Source: Cryobacterium sp. SO1
Lineage (GTDB): Bacteria; Actinomycetota; Actinomycetes; Actinomycetales; Microbacteriaceae
NCBI RefSeq assembly: GCF_004210215.2
Contig: NZ_CP067394.1
Location: forward strand, 186,001-250,000
Direction of reading: 5' to 3'
Length of the DNA: 64,000 nt
How positions within the stretch are numbered: the first letter of the stretch is position 1; every line of letters starts with the position of its first letter. The notes under the pieces are model-generated. The model saw only the letters and a list, made by a program, of their open reading frames with translations, was not told the origin of the DNA and did not search any database. This document shows positions 25,023 through 34,147 of this stretch, piece by piece. The position numbers were made by a program, and so were the translations under genes.

Positions 25023-25060
25023 GCTTCCATGGAAGCTATAGTAGCTTCCATGGAAGCTAC
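25023..25060. promoter_or_regulatory. Twin palindromic operators between MarR and EamA genes
   Basis: GCTTCCATGGAAGC occurs at 25023-25036 and again at 25044-25057, 21 bp apart (two helical turns). The second copy is extended to a perfect 20-bp palindrome, GTAGCTTCCATGGAAGCTAC (25041-25060). Each centre contains ATG. The second ATG, at 25050, is the likely exporter start. A bound MarR dimer would block both initiation and the start codon region. Confidence 0.8.
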
Positions 25061-25946
25061 ATCGAAGTGGATGCTCGTGACGGCGGTGGCGCCGATCGCC
25101 TGGGGCACCACGTATTTTGTCACCCGTGAGTTCCTGCCCCCGGAGTACCCGCTCCATGGCGCGGTGATCCGCGCGCTGCCGGCCGGGATACTGCTCCTGC
25201 TCGTGGCCAGGGCGCGGCCCAGGGGAGCCTGGTGGTGGAAGGCCGCCGTCCTCGGCGCCCTGAACGTCGGGCTGTTCTTCGTCCTGCTCTACGTGACGGC
25301 ACAACTGCTCCCATCCAGCCTTGCCTCCACCGTCATGGCGGTCTCACCCGTCGCCCTCATGATGCTCGCCTGGCCGCTGCTGGGCGAACGCCCGCGGATG
25401 CGCGCGATCGTCGGGGCGCTGGCCGGCATCGCCGGAGTGAGTTTGATGCTGCTGACGTCGGCCGGTGCGGTGAATCCTTTGGGTGTGCTCGCGTCGGTCG
25501 CCGCGATGTCCTCCTCGGCGGTGGGTTTTGTGCTCACCAAGCGATGGGCGCCCACGACGGGCCTCGTGGCGCTCACCTCGTGGCAGCTGATCGCGGGCGG
25601 CCTCTTTGTGCTGCCCGTCGCTCTTCTGGTCGAGGGTGCGCCCCCGCTGCTGACCGGCACGGAGCTGGCCGGGTTCGCCTACGTGAGTGTCGTCGCCACA
25701 GCAGTGGCGTTCACGGCGTGGTTCGCCGGGCTCCGCCACCTGCGGGCCTCGAGCGTGGGCCTGATAGGACTGCTCAACCCGGTGTCAGGGGTGCTTCTCG
25801 GCGTGGTCGCCGGCGGCGAGGTGCTTGGTGGCCGGCAGGTCGCCGGGCTGGCGCTGGTCGTCGCCGGGATGCTCGTCGGCCAACGCGGCGCCCCCCGGCT
25901 GGCCCGGTGGGTCGCGGACCGTCGGGTCAGGCGGCTCGCTGGCTGA
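25050..25946 (+). CDS. EamA-family (DMT) exporter
   Basis: A 298-residue drug/metabolite-superfamily transporter with ten predicted membrane segments in two EamA repeats. The first begins VTAVAPIAWGTTYFVTREFLPPE. The second begins VASVAAMSSSAVGFVLTKRW and ends AGLRHLRASSVGLIGLLNPVSGVLLGVVAGGE. Relatives export amino acids or other small metabolites. Two in-frame ATGs exist (25029 and 25050), each in a palindrome; 25050 gives the more typical N-terminus. It is probably controlled by the divergent MarR gene. Confidence 0.9.
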   Translation: MEATSKWMLVTAVAPIAWGTTYFVTREFLPPEYPLHGAVIRALPAGILLLLVARARPRGAWWWKAAVLGALNVGLFFVLLYVTAQLLPSSLASTVMAVSPVALMMLAWPLLGERPRMRAIVGALAGIAGVSLMLLTSAGAVNPLGVLASVAAMSSSAVGFVLTKRWAPTTGLVALTSWQLIAGGLFVLPVALLVEGAPPLLTGTELAGFAYVSVVATAVAFTAWFAGLRHLRASSVGLIGLLNPVSGVLLGVVAGGEVLGGRQVAGLALVVAGMLVGQRGAPRLARWVADRRVRRLAG

Positions 25947-26205
25947 CCACGATGATCGCGGGCAGCAGCCGTGCCGGATGCGGGGTTCAGCCCGTACGGG
26001 AGCCAGCTTGCTAGCGCCTGTCGGAGCGCGTCCGTCGCGTCGGAGACAACGAAGTTCCGCCTCACCGTTCCGGTCTGGGGTGGCTTCCCGACAGCTCGGA
26101 TCCCGGTGGAGGCGCTCAACGAGCTCGTGGTTTCCTGGGCGGCACCCCCGTTGGTTCTCCTCGTTGTTCAGCTGCTGGTGGCCCTGGGCGGGTTCTCAGG
26201 AAGGT
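25947..26205. other. Gene-free stretch after the exporter
   Basis: No convincing complete gene. The minus strand ends with a short open tail reading PARLLPAIIVVSQRAA, which stops at the exporter gene's end and resembles a methyltransferase C-terminus. It is cut off by a TGA four codons upstream of that motif, so at most it is a relic. Confidence 0.3.
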
Positions 26206-26621
26206 TCACTGCAGCCGGTCGTACGCCGGGAGCACCGCGGCTATCGCGCTCACCTCGATGAGAGCGCCGGGCACGCCGAGCCCCGCGACTCGCGCCGCGG
26301 TGACCAGCGGCGGGGCTCCGAGCCCCGCGAGCCGTGGAGCGATGGCGCCATAGGCGGCACCGAGGTCGGCATCCGCATCGATCAGTACCGTCCACTGCAC
26401 AACGTCGGTGAGGGCTGCGCCCGCCGCGTCGAGCGCGATGGCCACGTTGTCGATCGCCCGGCTGGACTGTTCGGCGATGTCCATCGACACAACCGCGCCG
26501 GAGGCGTCCACGCCGTTCTGGCCGCCCACGTAGATGGTCGTGGCGCCGGAGGGAACGACCGCGACATGACTGAACGCCGGGCGGCCACGAGTCCGGCAGG
26601 TTGCAAGCGGATGATGTCCAC
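26206..26621 (-). pseudogene. RidA/YjgF-family gene with a frameshift
   Basis: GTG at 26621 after AAGGAG starts VDIIRLQPAGLV. The neighbouring frame then continues RPAFSHVAVVPSGATTIYVGGQNGVDASGAVV ... NVAIALDAAGAALTDVVQW ... GLGVPGALIEVSAIAAV (landmark blocks of the RidA enamine/imine deaminase family). The two frames meet near 26585-26590, where one base appears to be missing in GTGGCCGCCCGG. With that repaired, the protein would be ~138 residues, normal for RidA. As read, it is interrupted after ~15 codons. Confidence 0.65.
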
Positions 26622-26891
26622 GGTGTCTCCTTCGTCTTGGCTCCGCACTGAGCGATCGGCGCGCGTCCCATTCAAGCCACGCGACGCCGCCAAGGGTGGC
26701 GGGGCGGCCGCTATGGTGCGCGACGATGTCTTCGTGGTCGCGACCGAGTGTCAGGATCGCGACGGTGCCGGTCGGATCGACAAATGGGATTCCAGCCATC
26801 CGTCAACAAAGAGAGCGCTCCAGCGGTCATCGCCGTAACCCTGGAAAGTGCTAGCCGCTCAATTGCTGCGAACCTGGCGCGACTGGCTTTG

Positions 26892-27464
26892 TCATCCCTT
26901 GCGGACGAGCAAGCCGGCGATGGCTCGAGCGGCCGCTTCTGGGTCGCTGCTGAATCTGGCTGGCAGCGCACGGTTCAGATGTAGAGCCGCAAAGCCATGG
27001 ACGATCGACCAGGCAGCAACGCAAGCGAGATGAATATCGTCGCCGAGTTGATGGTGCGAAAGTTGGCGCGTTCCAGTGTATAGGGCTTGTTCGGCGCGTG
27101 CCTGAGCAGTCATCAGTGCAGAGTCGCCAGTGTGGAGTAGGTCACGGCGATACATGACGTCGAAATACGCGGGGTGTTTGAGGGCGAACCGCACGTAGGC
27201 CACGCCCACTTCGATGAAGTCGCCGGTACGTCTCTCCGTGCTCTCGAGTTCGTCGGCTAAGGATTCGAATCCTTGCGTCGCGAGTGCGGTCAACAACCCG
27301 GCCTTGTCCCCGAAGTGATAAGTGGGTGCCGCATATGAGACGCCTGCGCGGCGGGCGAGGTCACGCAAGCTCAGACCTGAAGCTCCAGACTCGGATATCG
27401 CCTCGGCTGCATCATTGAGCAATGCGCTGCGCAGTGAACCATGGTGATAGGAGGAGCTGTTCAT
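26892..27464 (-). CDS. TetR/AcrR-family regulator (WHG-type C-terminus)
   Basis: A 190-residue TetR-family repressor. YHHGSLRSALLNDAAEAISESGASGLSLRDLARRAGVSYAAPTYHFGDKAGLL is the HTH (landmarks GLSLRDLARRAG and PTYHFGDKAGLL). The C-terminal half (HPAYFDVMYRRDLL ... AWSIVHGFAALHLNRAL) carries the WHG-type ligand domain. The ATG at 27464 is preferred because MNSSSYHHGSL is the classic start of this subgroup. It is divergent from DoxX, with an inverted repeat between them. Confidence 0.9.
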   Translation of the reverse strand: MNSSSYHHGSLRSALLNDAAEAISESGASGLSLRDLARRAGVSYAAPTYHFGDKAGLLTALATQGFESLADELESTERRTGDFIEVGVAYVRFALKHPAYFDVMYRRDLLHTGDSALMTAQARAEQALYTGTRQLSHHQLGDDIHLACVAAWSIVHGFAALHLNRALPARFSSDPEAAARAIAGLLVRKG

Positions 27465-27492
27465 CGTCCGAGCGTACCAACGATCTTTGTGT

Positions 27493-27536
27493 TGACAAGA
27501 TTGCCGTGGACTTACTAATCTTGTCAGTGTCAAGTT
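27493..27536. promoter_or_regulatory. Inverted repeat between TetR and DoxX genes
   Basis: TGACAAGATT (27493-27502) and AATCTTGTCA (27527-27536) are perfect 10-bp arms 24 bases apart. The left arm overlaps a TTGACA -35-like hexamer (27492-27497). It is a candidate TetR operator controlling both genes. Confidence 0.6.
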
Positions 27537-27551
27537 CGCTGGAAGGAAGTT

Positions 27552-28022
27552 ATGGAACCGCTCATTGCACTGATCGTGGTGACACTCTTGCTACTCTCCG
27601 GAGGCGCGGTCGGCGTGCGGCGCCTGAGGCCGCAAATGGTGCCGCTGCGTGGTGGCCTCGCGGCGATGTTCCTGATGACCGGAGTGTCACATTTCGTAGG
27701 CATGCGCGCTGAAATGATCGACATGGTCCCGCCTTTTGTGTCCGAACCGGAATTGGTCGTCACATTGACAGGCGTACTGGAATTGGCTGGGGCGGCCGGC
27801 TTGTTGTGGACGCGTTCTGCCCCACTAGCTGCCGCGTGTCTCACCGTGTTGCTTCTTGTGATGTACCCGGCGAATGTGTACGCGGCGCTGGAAGGGGTCG
27901 GCGGCTCGGCGGCGGACGCGCTGGTGCCCAGAACGGTGATCCAGATCGTATTCGTCAGTGCAACCCTCGCGGTGGTTGTCTTTTATCGGCGAGCCCGCAC
28001 AGCGGAAGCTGGTGCGAAGTAG
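27552..28022 (+). CDS. DoxX-family membrane protein
   Basis: A 156-residue protein with four hydrophobic segments and the DoxX pattern: RGGLAAMFLMTGVSHFVGM, then LVVTLTGVLELAGAAGLLW, then LTVLLLVMYPANVYAAL. Function within the family varies and is largely unproven; some members act with oxidoreductases. GGAAGGAAG precedes the ATG. It is probably repressed by the divergent TetR protein. Confidence 0.85.
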   Translation: MEPLIALIVVTLLLLSGGAVGVRRLRPQMVPLRGGLAAMFLMTGVSHFVGMRAEMIDMVPPFVSEPELVVTLTGVLELAGAAGLLWTRSAPLAAACLTVLLLVMYPANVYAALEGVGGSAADALVPRTVIQIVFVSATLAVVVFYRRARTAEAGAK

Positions 28023-28448
28023 CGATCCCAGCCGTCTATCGACCCGGCGGCGCCGCTCCACTCAGCACGTCCAGGGAGGGTCGGCGAGCCATCATCACCA
28101 TTCCACGGGGACGCCCGCACGGGATGCGTTGAGTCCTCGATGCACTTGGCCAGCTACCTTGACTTCTGAAATTAGGTGAACTCGCAGGAAAATAACGATT
28201 GGATAACTGGCGCTCCGTTACCTCTTCGTTATATATTCGTAGTGCGTCAACCGTTTGCTGTGGCGGAAGGCGCGAATGTGATTGCAGGACACTCTTGGTG
28301 CAAGGGAAGAGGGTCGGTCGTTTGCCTCTACGACCGGCCCTCGATCACGTTAACGCCCGGTAGGCGAGACGCCTCGACGAGCTCGACCAGCCAGCCCCGG
28401 GAGACCGCGGAGCGGCCGGTCCCCGGCGATGGGGCGAGACCGCGCGGC
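28023..28448. other. Intergenic region with hairpin and a dispersed repeat
   Basis: It holds an AT-rich stretch (28185-28250), a hairpin GAGGGTCGGTCG / CGACCGGCCCTC (28309-28320, 28331-28342, one G-T pair) that may end one or both flanking transcripts, and a copy of the CTCGACGAGCTCGACCAG repeat (28372-28390). No gene seen. Confidence 0.5.
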
Positions 28449-29153
28449 TTAGAAGCGGTCGGGGCTCGGGGTGCTGGCCTGGCGGATCGACACGTCGGCG
28501 TGACGGTCGAAACGGTAGCCCACGCCTCGGACTGTGCGCACGATGTCTTCGTAGCGGCCCAGCTTGGCGCGCAGTCGACGTACGTGCACGTCGATGGTGC
28601 GCTCGTTCGGCGCATCCTCTTCGCTGTCGGCGTCCCAGAGCTTGGAGATCAGCTCGGCGCGCTCGATGGTGCGGCCTTCGCGCAGCACCAGGTACTGCAG
28701 CAGCTCGAACTCCTTGTAGGTGAGCGCGGCGGTCTCGTTGTCGAGGATCACGCGCTTGCGGGAGATGTCGACGACCACGCCGCCTGGTGCCCGGTCCGCG
28801 TCTTCGGGCGTGTTGCGGTGCTTGGCAAGGGCTGCCGGGTCCTGCAGGGCCAGGCGCACGACGTCCACGTCCCGGCCGCCGACGCCGTCCGGTGCCAGGG
28901 CCACCGCGGCGTGCGTCTCCGACGAGGGGGCGATCGCCTGGGTCAGCTTCTTGAGCTCCTCAACGATGCGGTGCAAACTCGTGCCGGCCGCGGCGGCCTT
29001 GGCCTCGTCGATGCCCACGTAGAGCACGAAGCCACGGGCCTGGGTGCCGTCGGGTACGGCGCGGATGCGCGGGGCAGCCGGCGCCGGCGCCGGGACGAGC
29101 TCGGGGCGGTAGGACTGGACGGAACGGGCGGAGTCGATGTGGGCGAGAGACAT
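28449..29153 (-). CDS. Winged-helix (OmpR/PhoB-type) regulator without a normal receiver
   Basis: A 234-residue protein with a clear C-terminal OmpR/PhoB DNA-binding domain: LTYKEFELLQYLVLREGRTIERAELISKLW, then NERTIDVHVRRLRAKLG and VRTVRGVGYRFD. The N-terminal ~130 residues (with ARGFVLYVGIDEAKAAAAGTSLHRIVEELKKL) lack the aspartate/lysine pattern of a phospho-receiver, so it probably senses something else or is constitutive. No histidine kinase lies nearby. The ATG at 29153 fits MSLAHIDSAR. A long leader region precedes it. Confidence 0.85.
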   Translation of the reverse strand: MSLAHIDSARSVQSYRPELVPAPAPAAPRIRAVPDGTQARGFVLYVGIDEAKAAAAGTSLHRIVEELKKLTQAIAPSSETHAAVALAPDGVGGRDVDVVRLALQDPAALAKHRNTPEDADRAPGGVVVDISRKRVILDNETAALTYKEFELLQYLVLREGRTIERAELISKLWDADSEEDAPNERTIDVHVRRLRAKLGRYEDIVRTVRGVGYRFDRHADVSIRQASTPSPDRF

Positions 29154-29743
29154 GATGGGAATCCTTGGGGGTGATGATGCGCAAAGAACCCGGCGCATCC
29201 GCGCTCATGGGTTCGAAAAAGGTCGGCCGCAGCGGCCGGTGGGGCGGGCTGCCTCGGAGAGGGCGGCCCTGGAGTCGGTCTGCCGCGGTGGCGGCGTCCT
29301 CAGCGGCTGCGGATGAGCGGGTGAGGAGCGATCGACTCGGCGTGGGTGCCTGTCTGGTCTAGCGGCACATTCGGCAACACGCCATCACGCTGCCGGGCAT
29401 CATCATGCCGGCAGTCCCCAAAGCCTCGATGGAGGTCGGGATGCGTGTGGTGGAAGTCATGAATGTGAGTAAAGCCGACTATGAGGCGGTGTGTCAATTC
29501 ACTGACGACCCAGGGCGCGGGAGGGGCTGCACCACGTTCACGGGGATTGTGCGAAATCGGAGGATCTCGCACAAAAGAGGTTTTCATCAAAGAAGTCAAC
29601 CGCGAAACGGAATATTTCAAAGTTTTGTGAACTGAACGGTCATCGGCGCGTCGCCTGTCGCAGGATCTGCGTGAGGCGGGCGCGCCGAATGTGACGACAC
29701 TCACCGCAGCCCGGATCCGGACGGCGGATCGGGCCGAGCTGGA
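29154..29743. other. Long intergenic region upstream of the winged-helix gene
   Basis: About 590 bp with no long gene. On the minus strand a TTGACA (29491-29496) could serve as a -35 element. A 15-codon ORF MMMPGSVMACCRMCR (29406-29359) lies between it and the regulator. The stretch 29540-29640 is noticeably AT-rich. It may be a long regulated leader. Confidence 0.4.
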
Positions 29744-30376
29744 TCAGACCAGGCCGTAGAGCCTGTCGCCGGCGTCGCCGAGACCGGGAACGATGTACCC
29801 GTGCTCGTCGAGGCGTTCGTCGACCGCGCCCAGAACGATGGTGACCTCACGGCCGGCCAGCGCCGTCTCCACGGCGGCGAGGCCCTCTGGGGCGGCCAGG
29901 ATGCAGATGGCCGTGACGTCGACGGCGCCGCGGTCGAAGAGGAACTCGATGGCCGCGATGAGTGAGCCGCCGGTGGCCAGCATCGGGTCGAGCACAAAAC
30001 ACTGGCGGTCGGACAGGTCATCCGGCAGGCGCTCCGCGTACGTGGTGGGCTGCAGGGTCTCTTCGTTGCGTGCCATGCCCAGGAAGCCGACCTCGGCCGT
30101 GGGGAGCAGCTTGACCATGCCCTCGAGCATGCCCAGTCCTGCGCGGAGGATCGGCACCACGAGCGGCTTCGGGTCGCTGATCTTCACGCCGGTGGCCAGC
30201 GCGACCGGAGTCTGGACGGTGACCTCCTCGACGCGAACGCCACGAGTGCCCTCGTAGGCCAGCAGGGTCATCAACTCTTCCACCAGCGCCCGGAACATCG
30301 GTGACGAGGTCCTCTGATCACGCAGCACGGTGAGCTTGTGGGTGATGAGGGGATGGTCGGCTACGTGGACTCGCAT
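29744..30376 (-). CDS. upp: Uracil phosphoribosyltransferase
   Basis: A 210-residue cytoplasmic salvage enzyme that makes UMP from uracil and [26 protein letters not shown] is the typical N-terminus. [13 protein letters not shown] and [19 protein letters not shown] (the PRPP-binding loop) are present, and [10 protein letters not shown] is the canonical end. TAGATT on the minus strand lies six bases before the ATG (leaderless). It is divergent from tadA with 62 bp between starts. Confidence 0.96.
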   Translation of the reverse strand: MRVHVADHPLITHKLTVLRDQRTSSPMFRALVEELMTLLAYEGTRGVRVEEVTVQTPVALATGVKISDPKPLVVPILRAGLGMLEGMVKLLPTAEVGFLGMARNEETLQPTTYAERLPDDLSDRQCFVLDPMLATGGSLIAAIEFLFDRGAVDVTAICILAAPEGLAAVETALAGREVTIVLGAVDERLDEHGYIVPGLGDAGDRLYGLV

Positions 30377-30378
30377 AG

Positions 30379-31602
<1,224 letters not shown>

Positions 31603-31606
<4 letters not shown>

Positions 31607-32565
31607 TCGAGGCCCTTGATGACGATCGCGTCGGTGGGCGGGCTGACCATGGCCGGGTCGACGTAGAGGTCGGGTTCCAGGTAGATCACCCGGGCGCTGG
31701 GCACAGCCTGCCGGATGCGGGCCTCGACGGTGTCGATCCCCGCGGCCACGTCGGAGAACCTCTGGCCGGAGTCGAAGGAGAGCTTGGCGGCCACGAGCAG
31801 TTCGTCCGGGCCGAGGTAGAGAGTCTTCAGGTGGATGAGGTTCTTGGTCTCGGGGCCGTCCAGGATCGCGGCCTTGATGGCGTCGACATCCGCAGCGTTG
31901 GCGCCCTCGCCGACCAGCAGGCTCTTGGTCTCGATGCCCAGCACGATGGCCACCAGCACGAGCAGCACGCCGATCGCGAGGGTGCCGATGGCGTCCCAGG
32001 TGGCGTCGCCGGTGACCACGGTGAGGCCGACGCCGCTCAGGGCCAGCATCAGGCCGGTCAGAGCCGCGACATCTTCAAGCAGCACCACGGGAAGTTCAGG
32101 GGCCTTGGCGTGACGGATGAACTGCACCCAGCTTTCGTCCTTGCGCGTGCGGTTGGACTCCTTGACGGCGGTGCGCAGTGAGAAGGACTCCAGGCCGATC
32201 GCCACGAGCAGCACCAGGATCGGCAGCCAGGCGTTTTCGAGTTCGTGGGGGTTCTGCAGCTTCTCGATGCCCTCGTAGATCGAGAACACACCACCCACAG
32301 AGAACAGAATGATCGACACCACGAACGCGTAGACGTAACGTTCGCGTCCGTAGCCGAACGGATGGTCGGTATCCGCGGCCCTCTTCGACTTGCGGCCGCC
32401 GATCAGCAGCAGGATCTGGTTGCCCGAGTCGGCCAGGGAGTGCACGCCCTCGGCGAGCATCGAGGACGAGCCCGACACGAACCAGGCGATGAACTTGGTG
32501 ATCGCGATGCCGAGATTGGCGAGCAGCGCCGCCACAATCGCCTTGTTGCCGCCTGATGCGCTCAT
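31603..32565 (-). CDS. Cation diffusion facilitator (Zn/Mn/Fe efflux)
   Basis: A 320-residue CDF transporter. The N-terminal membrane domain has SSSMLAEGVHSLADSGNQILLLIG, whose His/Asp residues form the transport site, and DHPFGYGRERYVYAFV. The second HxxxD-like site is LLEDVAALTGLM, with Glu/Asp. The C-terminal cytoplasmic domain (~200-300) includes IKAAILDGPETKNLIHLKTLYLG. The metal is not predictable from sequence. The ATG at 32565 (MSASGGNKAI) lies seven bases after TAGGAT on the minus strand. It overlaps the downstream amidotransferase. Confidence 0.92.
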
Positions 32566-32614
32566 GCGACCAATCCTAGAACTGTCCAACCGCGCCGAAA
32601 ACTACACTGGGGAG

Positions 32615-33463
32615 ATGACTTCGACCGCACCCGTCACCCTGCCCGCCATCGCCTTCCTGGGAGCCGGCTCGATGGCCAGGGCCGTCCTGGCCGGACTGCT
32701 CAAGCCCACCGTCACGGTGACCGGCGGCATCCGCACCACCAACCGCTCGGCGGCGAAGGCGGCTGAACTGGCCGGCACCGCAGGCGTCACCGCGTGGGCG
32801 ACCGACGCCGAGCCCAACGCCAACCGCCTCGCCGTTGCCGGCGCCGGCATCGTGATCGTGGCCGTCAAGCCGGCCATGGTGCCCGCCCTGCTCGCCGAGA
32901 TCGCCGACAGCCTCGAGCCCGGCACCCTCGTCGTGAGCGTGGCGGCCGGCGTGACCATCGCCACCTTCGAAAAGCACCTGCCCGACGGGGTGGCCGTCAT
33001 CCGGTCGATGCCGAACACGCCGGCCGTGGTGGGCATGGCCGTCACCGGTCTCAGCGCCGGCACCCGCTCGACGCCGGCGCAGATGGACCTGGCGACCGCC
33101 CTGTTCGAGACGGTGGGGGAGGTGCTGGTGGTGCCGGAGGAGAAGATCGACGCCCTGAGCACCATCTCCGGGTCCGGCCCGGCGTATGTCTTCTACCTGA
33201 TTGAACAGCTCACCCTCACGGCCATCGACAAGGGGTTCACGCCGGCGGAGGCCGCCACCATGGTCAACGGCACCTTCCTCGGCGCCAGCGCGCTGCTGGC
33301 CGTCTCCGACCTCACGCCGTCCGAACTGCGCCGCCAGGTGACCAGCCCCAAGGGCACCACCGAACGGGCCGTGCAGCAGCTCGAAACCGGCGACGTCAAG
33401 GGCCTGTTCGACCGGGCAACGGATGCGGCGCTCGCCCGCGCCCGCGAGCTCGCCGCCTCGTAG
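32615..33463 (+). CDS. proC: Pyrroline-5-carboxylate reductase
   Basis: A 282-residue enzyme for the last step of proline synthesis (pyrroline-5-carboxylate to proline with NAD(P)H). IAFLGAGSMARAVLAGLL is the Rossmann loop. VIVAVKPAMVPALL, VIRSMPNTPAVVGMAVTGLS, STISGSGPAYVFYLIE and LRRQVTSPKGTTERAV are family signatures. The ATG at 32615 is supported by TACACT six bases upstream (leaderless). Confidence 0.96.
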   Translation: MTSTAPVTLPAIAFLGAGSMARAVLAGLLKPTVTVTGGIRTTNRSAAKAAELAGTAGVTAWATDAEPNANRLAVAGAGIVIVAVKPAMVPALLAEIADSLEPGTLVVSVAAGVTIATFEKHLPDGVAVIRSMPNTPAVVGMAVTGLSAGTRSTPAQMDLATALFETVGEVLVVPEEKIDALSTISGSGPAYVFYLIEQLTLTAIDKGFTPAEAATMVNGTFLGASALLAVSDLTPSELRRQVTSPKGTTERAVQQLETGDVKGLFDRATDAALARARELAAS

Positions 33464-33475
33464 CCTGCCGGCCGA

Positions 33476-34147
33476 TCAGGAGCCGAGGGCCGCGAAGCGT
33501 TCGATGTCGCCCTCGGTGCCGGCGACGATGATGAGGTCGTGATTGGACACGACGGTCTCGGCGGTCGCGTACGTGAACGGGCGGCCGGGGCTCTTCACGC
33601 CAACGACGGTGACCTTGTGCTTGGTGCGCACGCCGGACTCGGTGAGGTTCAGGCCTCGGATCGGCTTGGGCGGGTACATCTTCACGAGCGCGAAGTCGTC
33701 ATCGAACTCGATGAAGTCCAGCATCCGCCCCGATACCAGGTGCGCGACCCGCTCGCCGGAGTCGGCCTCGGGGTAGATCACGTGGTTGGCGCCGATGCGC
33801 TCGAGGATCTTGCCATGTGACTGCGAAATGGCTTTGGCCCAGATCTGCGGGATCTTGAGGTCGACCAGATTCGCGACGATCAGCACGCTGGCCTCGATCG
33901 AGGACCCGACGGCGCACACCGCCACGGAGAAATCCTGGGCGCCGATCTGGCGCAGCGCGTCGATGGATTTGGCGTCGGCCTGCACGGCGTGGGTGACACG
34001 CTCGGACCACTTCTGCACGAGCGCCTCGCTGCTGTCCACGGCGAGGACCTCGCGGCCCAACCGGTCGAGTTTCCCGGCCGTTGCGGCGCCGAAACGTCCG
34101 AGTCCGATGATGAGAACGGGGGCGTCATGTTTGATCCGGTCAACCAA
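33476..34147 (-). CDS. trkA: TrkA-type potassium uptake regulatory subunit
   Basis: A 223-residue cytoplasmic RCK protein gating the Trk/Ktr potassium channel. The RCK_N Rossmann domain begins VLIIGLGRFGAATAGKLDRLG with AVDSS after strand 2 and binds NAD(H)/ATP. An RCK_C domain follows (KMYPPKPIRGLNLTESGVRTKHKVTVVGVK). Its start overlaps the trkH stop by eight bases, so the two are translated together as gate and pore. Confidence 0.93.
   Translation of the reverse strand: MVDRIKHDAPVLIIGLGRFGAATAGKLDRLGREVLAVDSSEALVQKWSERVTHAVQADAKSIDALRQIGAQDFSVAVCAVGSSIEASVLIVANLVDLKIPQIWAKAISQSHGKILERIGANHVIYPEADSGERVAHLVSGRMLDFIEFDDDFALVKMYPPKPIRGLNLTESGVRTKHKVTVVGVKSPGRPFTYATAETVVSNHDLIIVAGTEGDIERFAALGS

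Noticed and set aside
25947..26205. Methyltransferase-like tail PARLLPAIIVVSQRAA
   Set aside because: Only ~19 codons are open and no upstream domain could be traced, so I did not annotate a gene.
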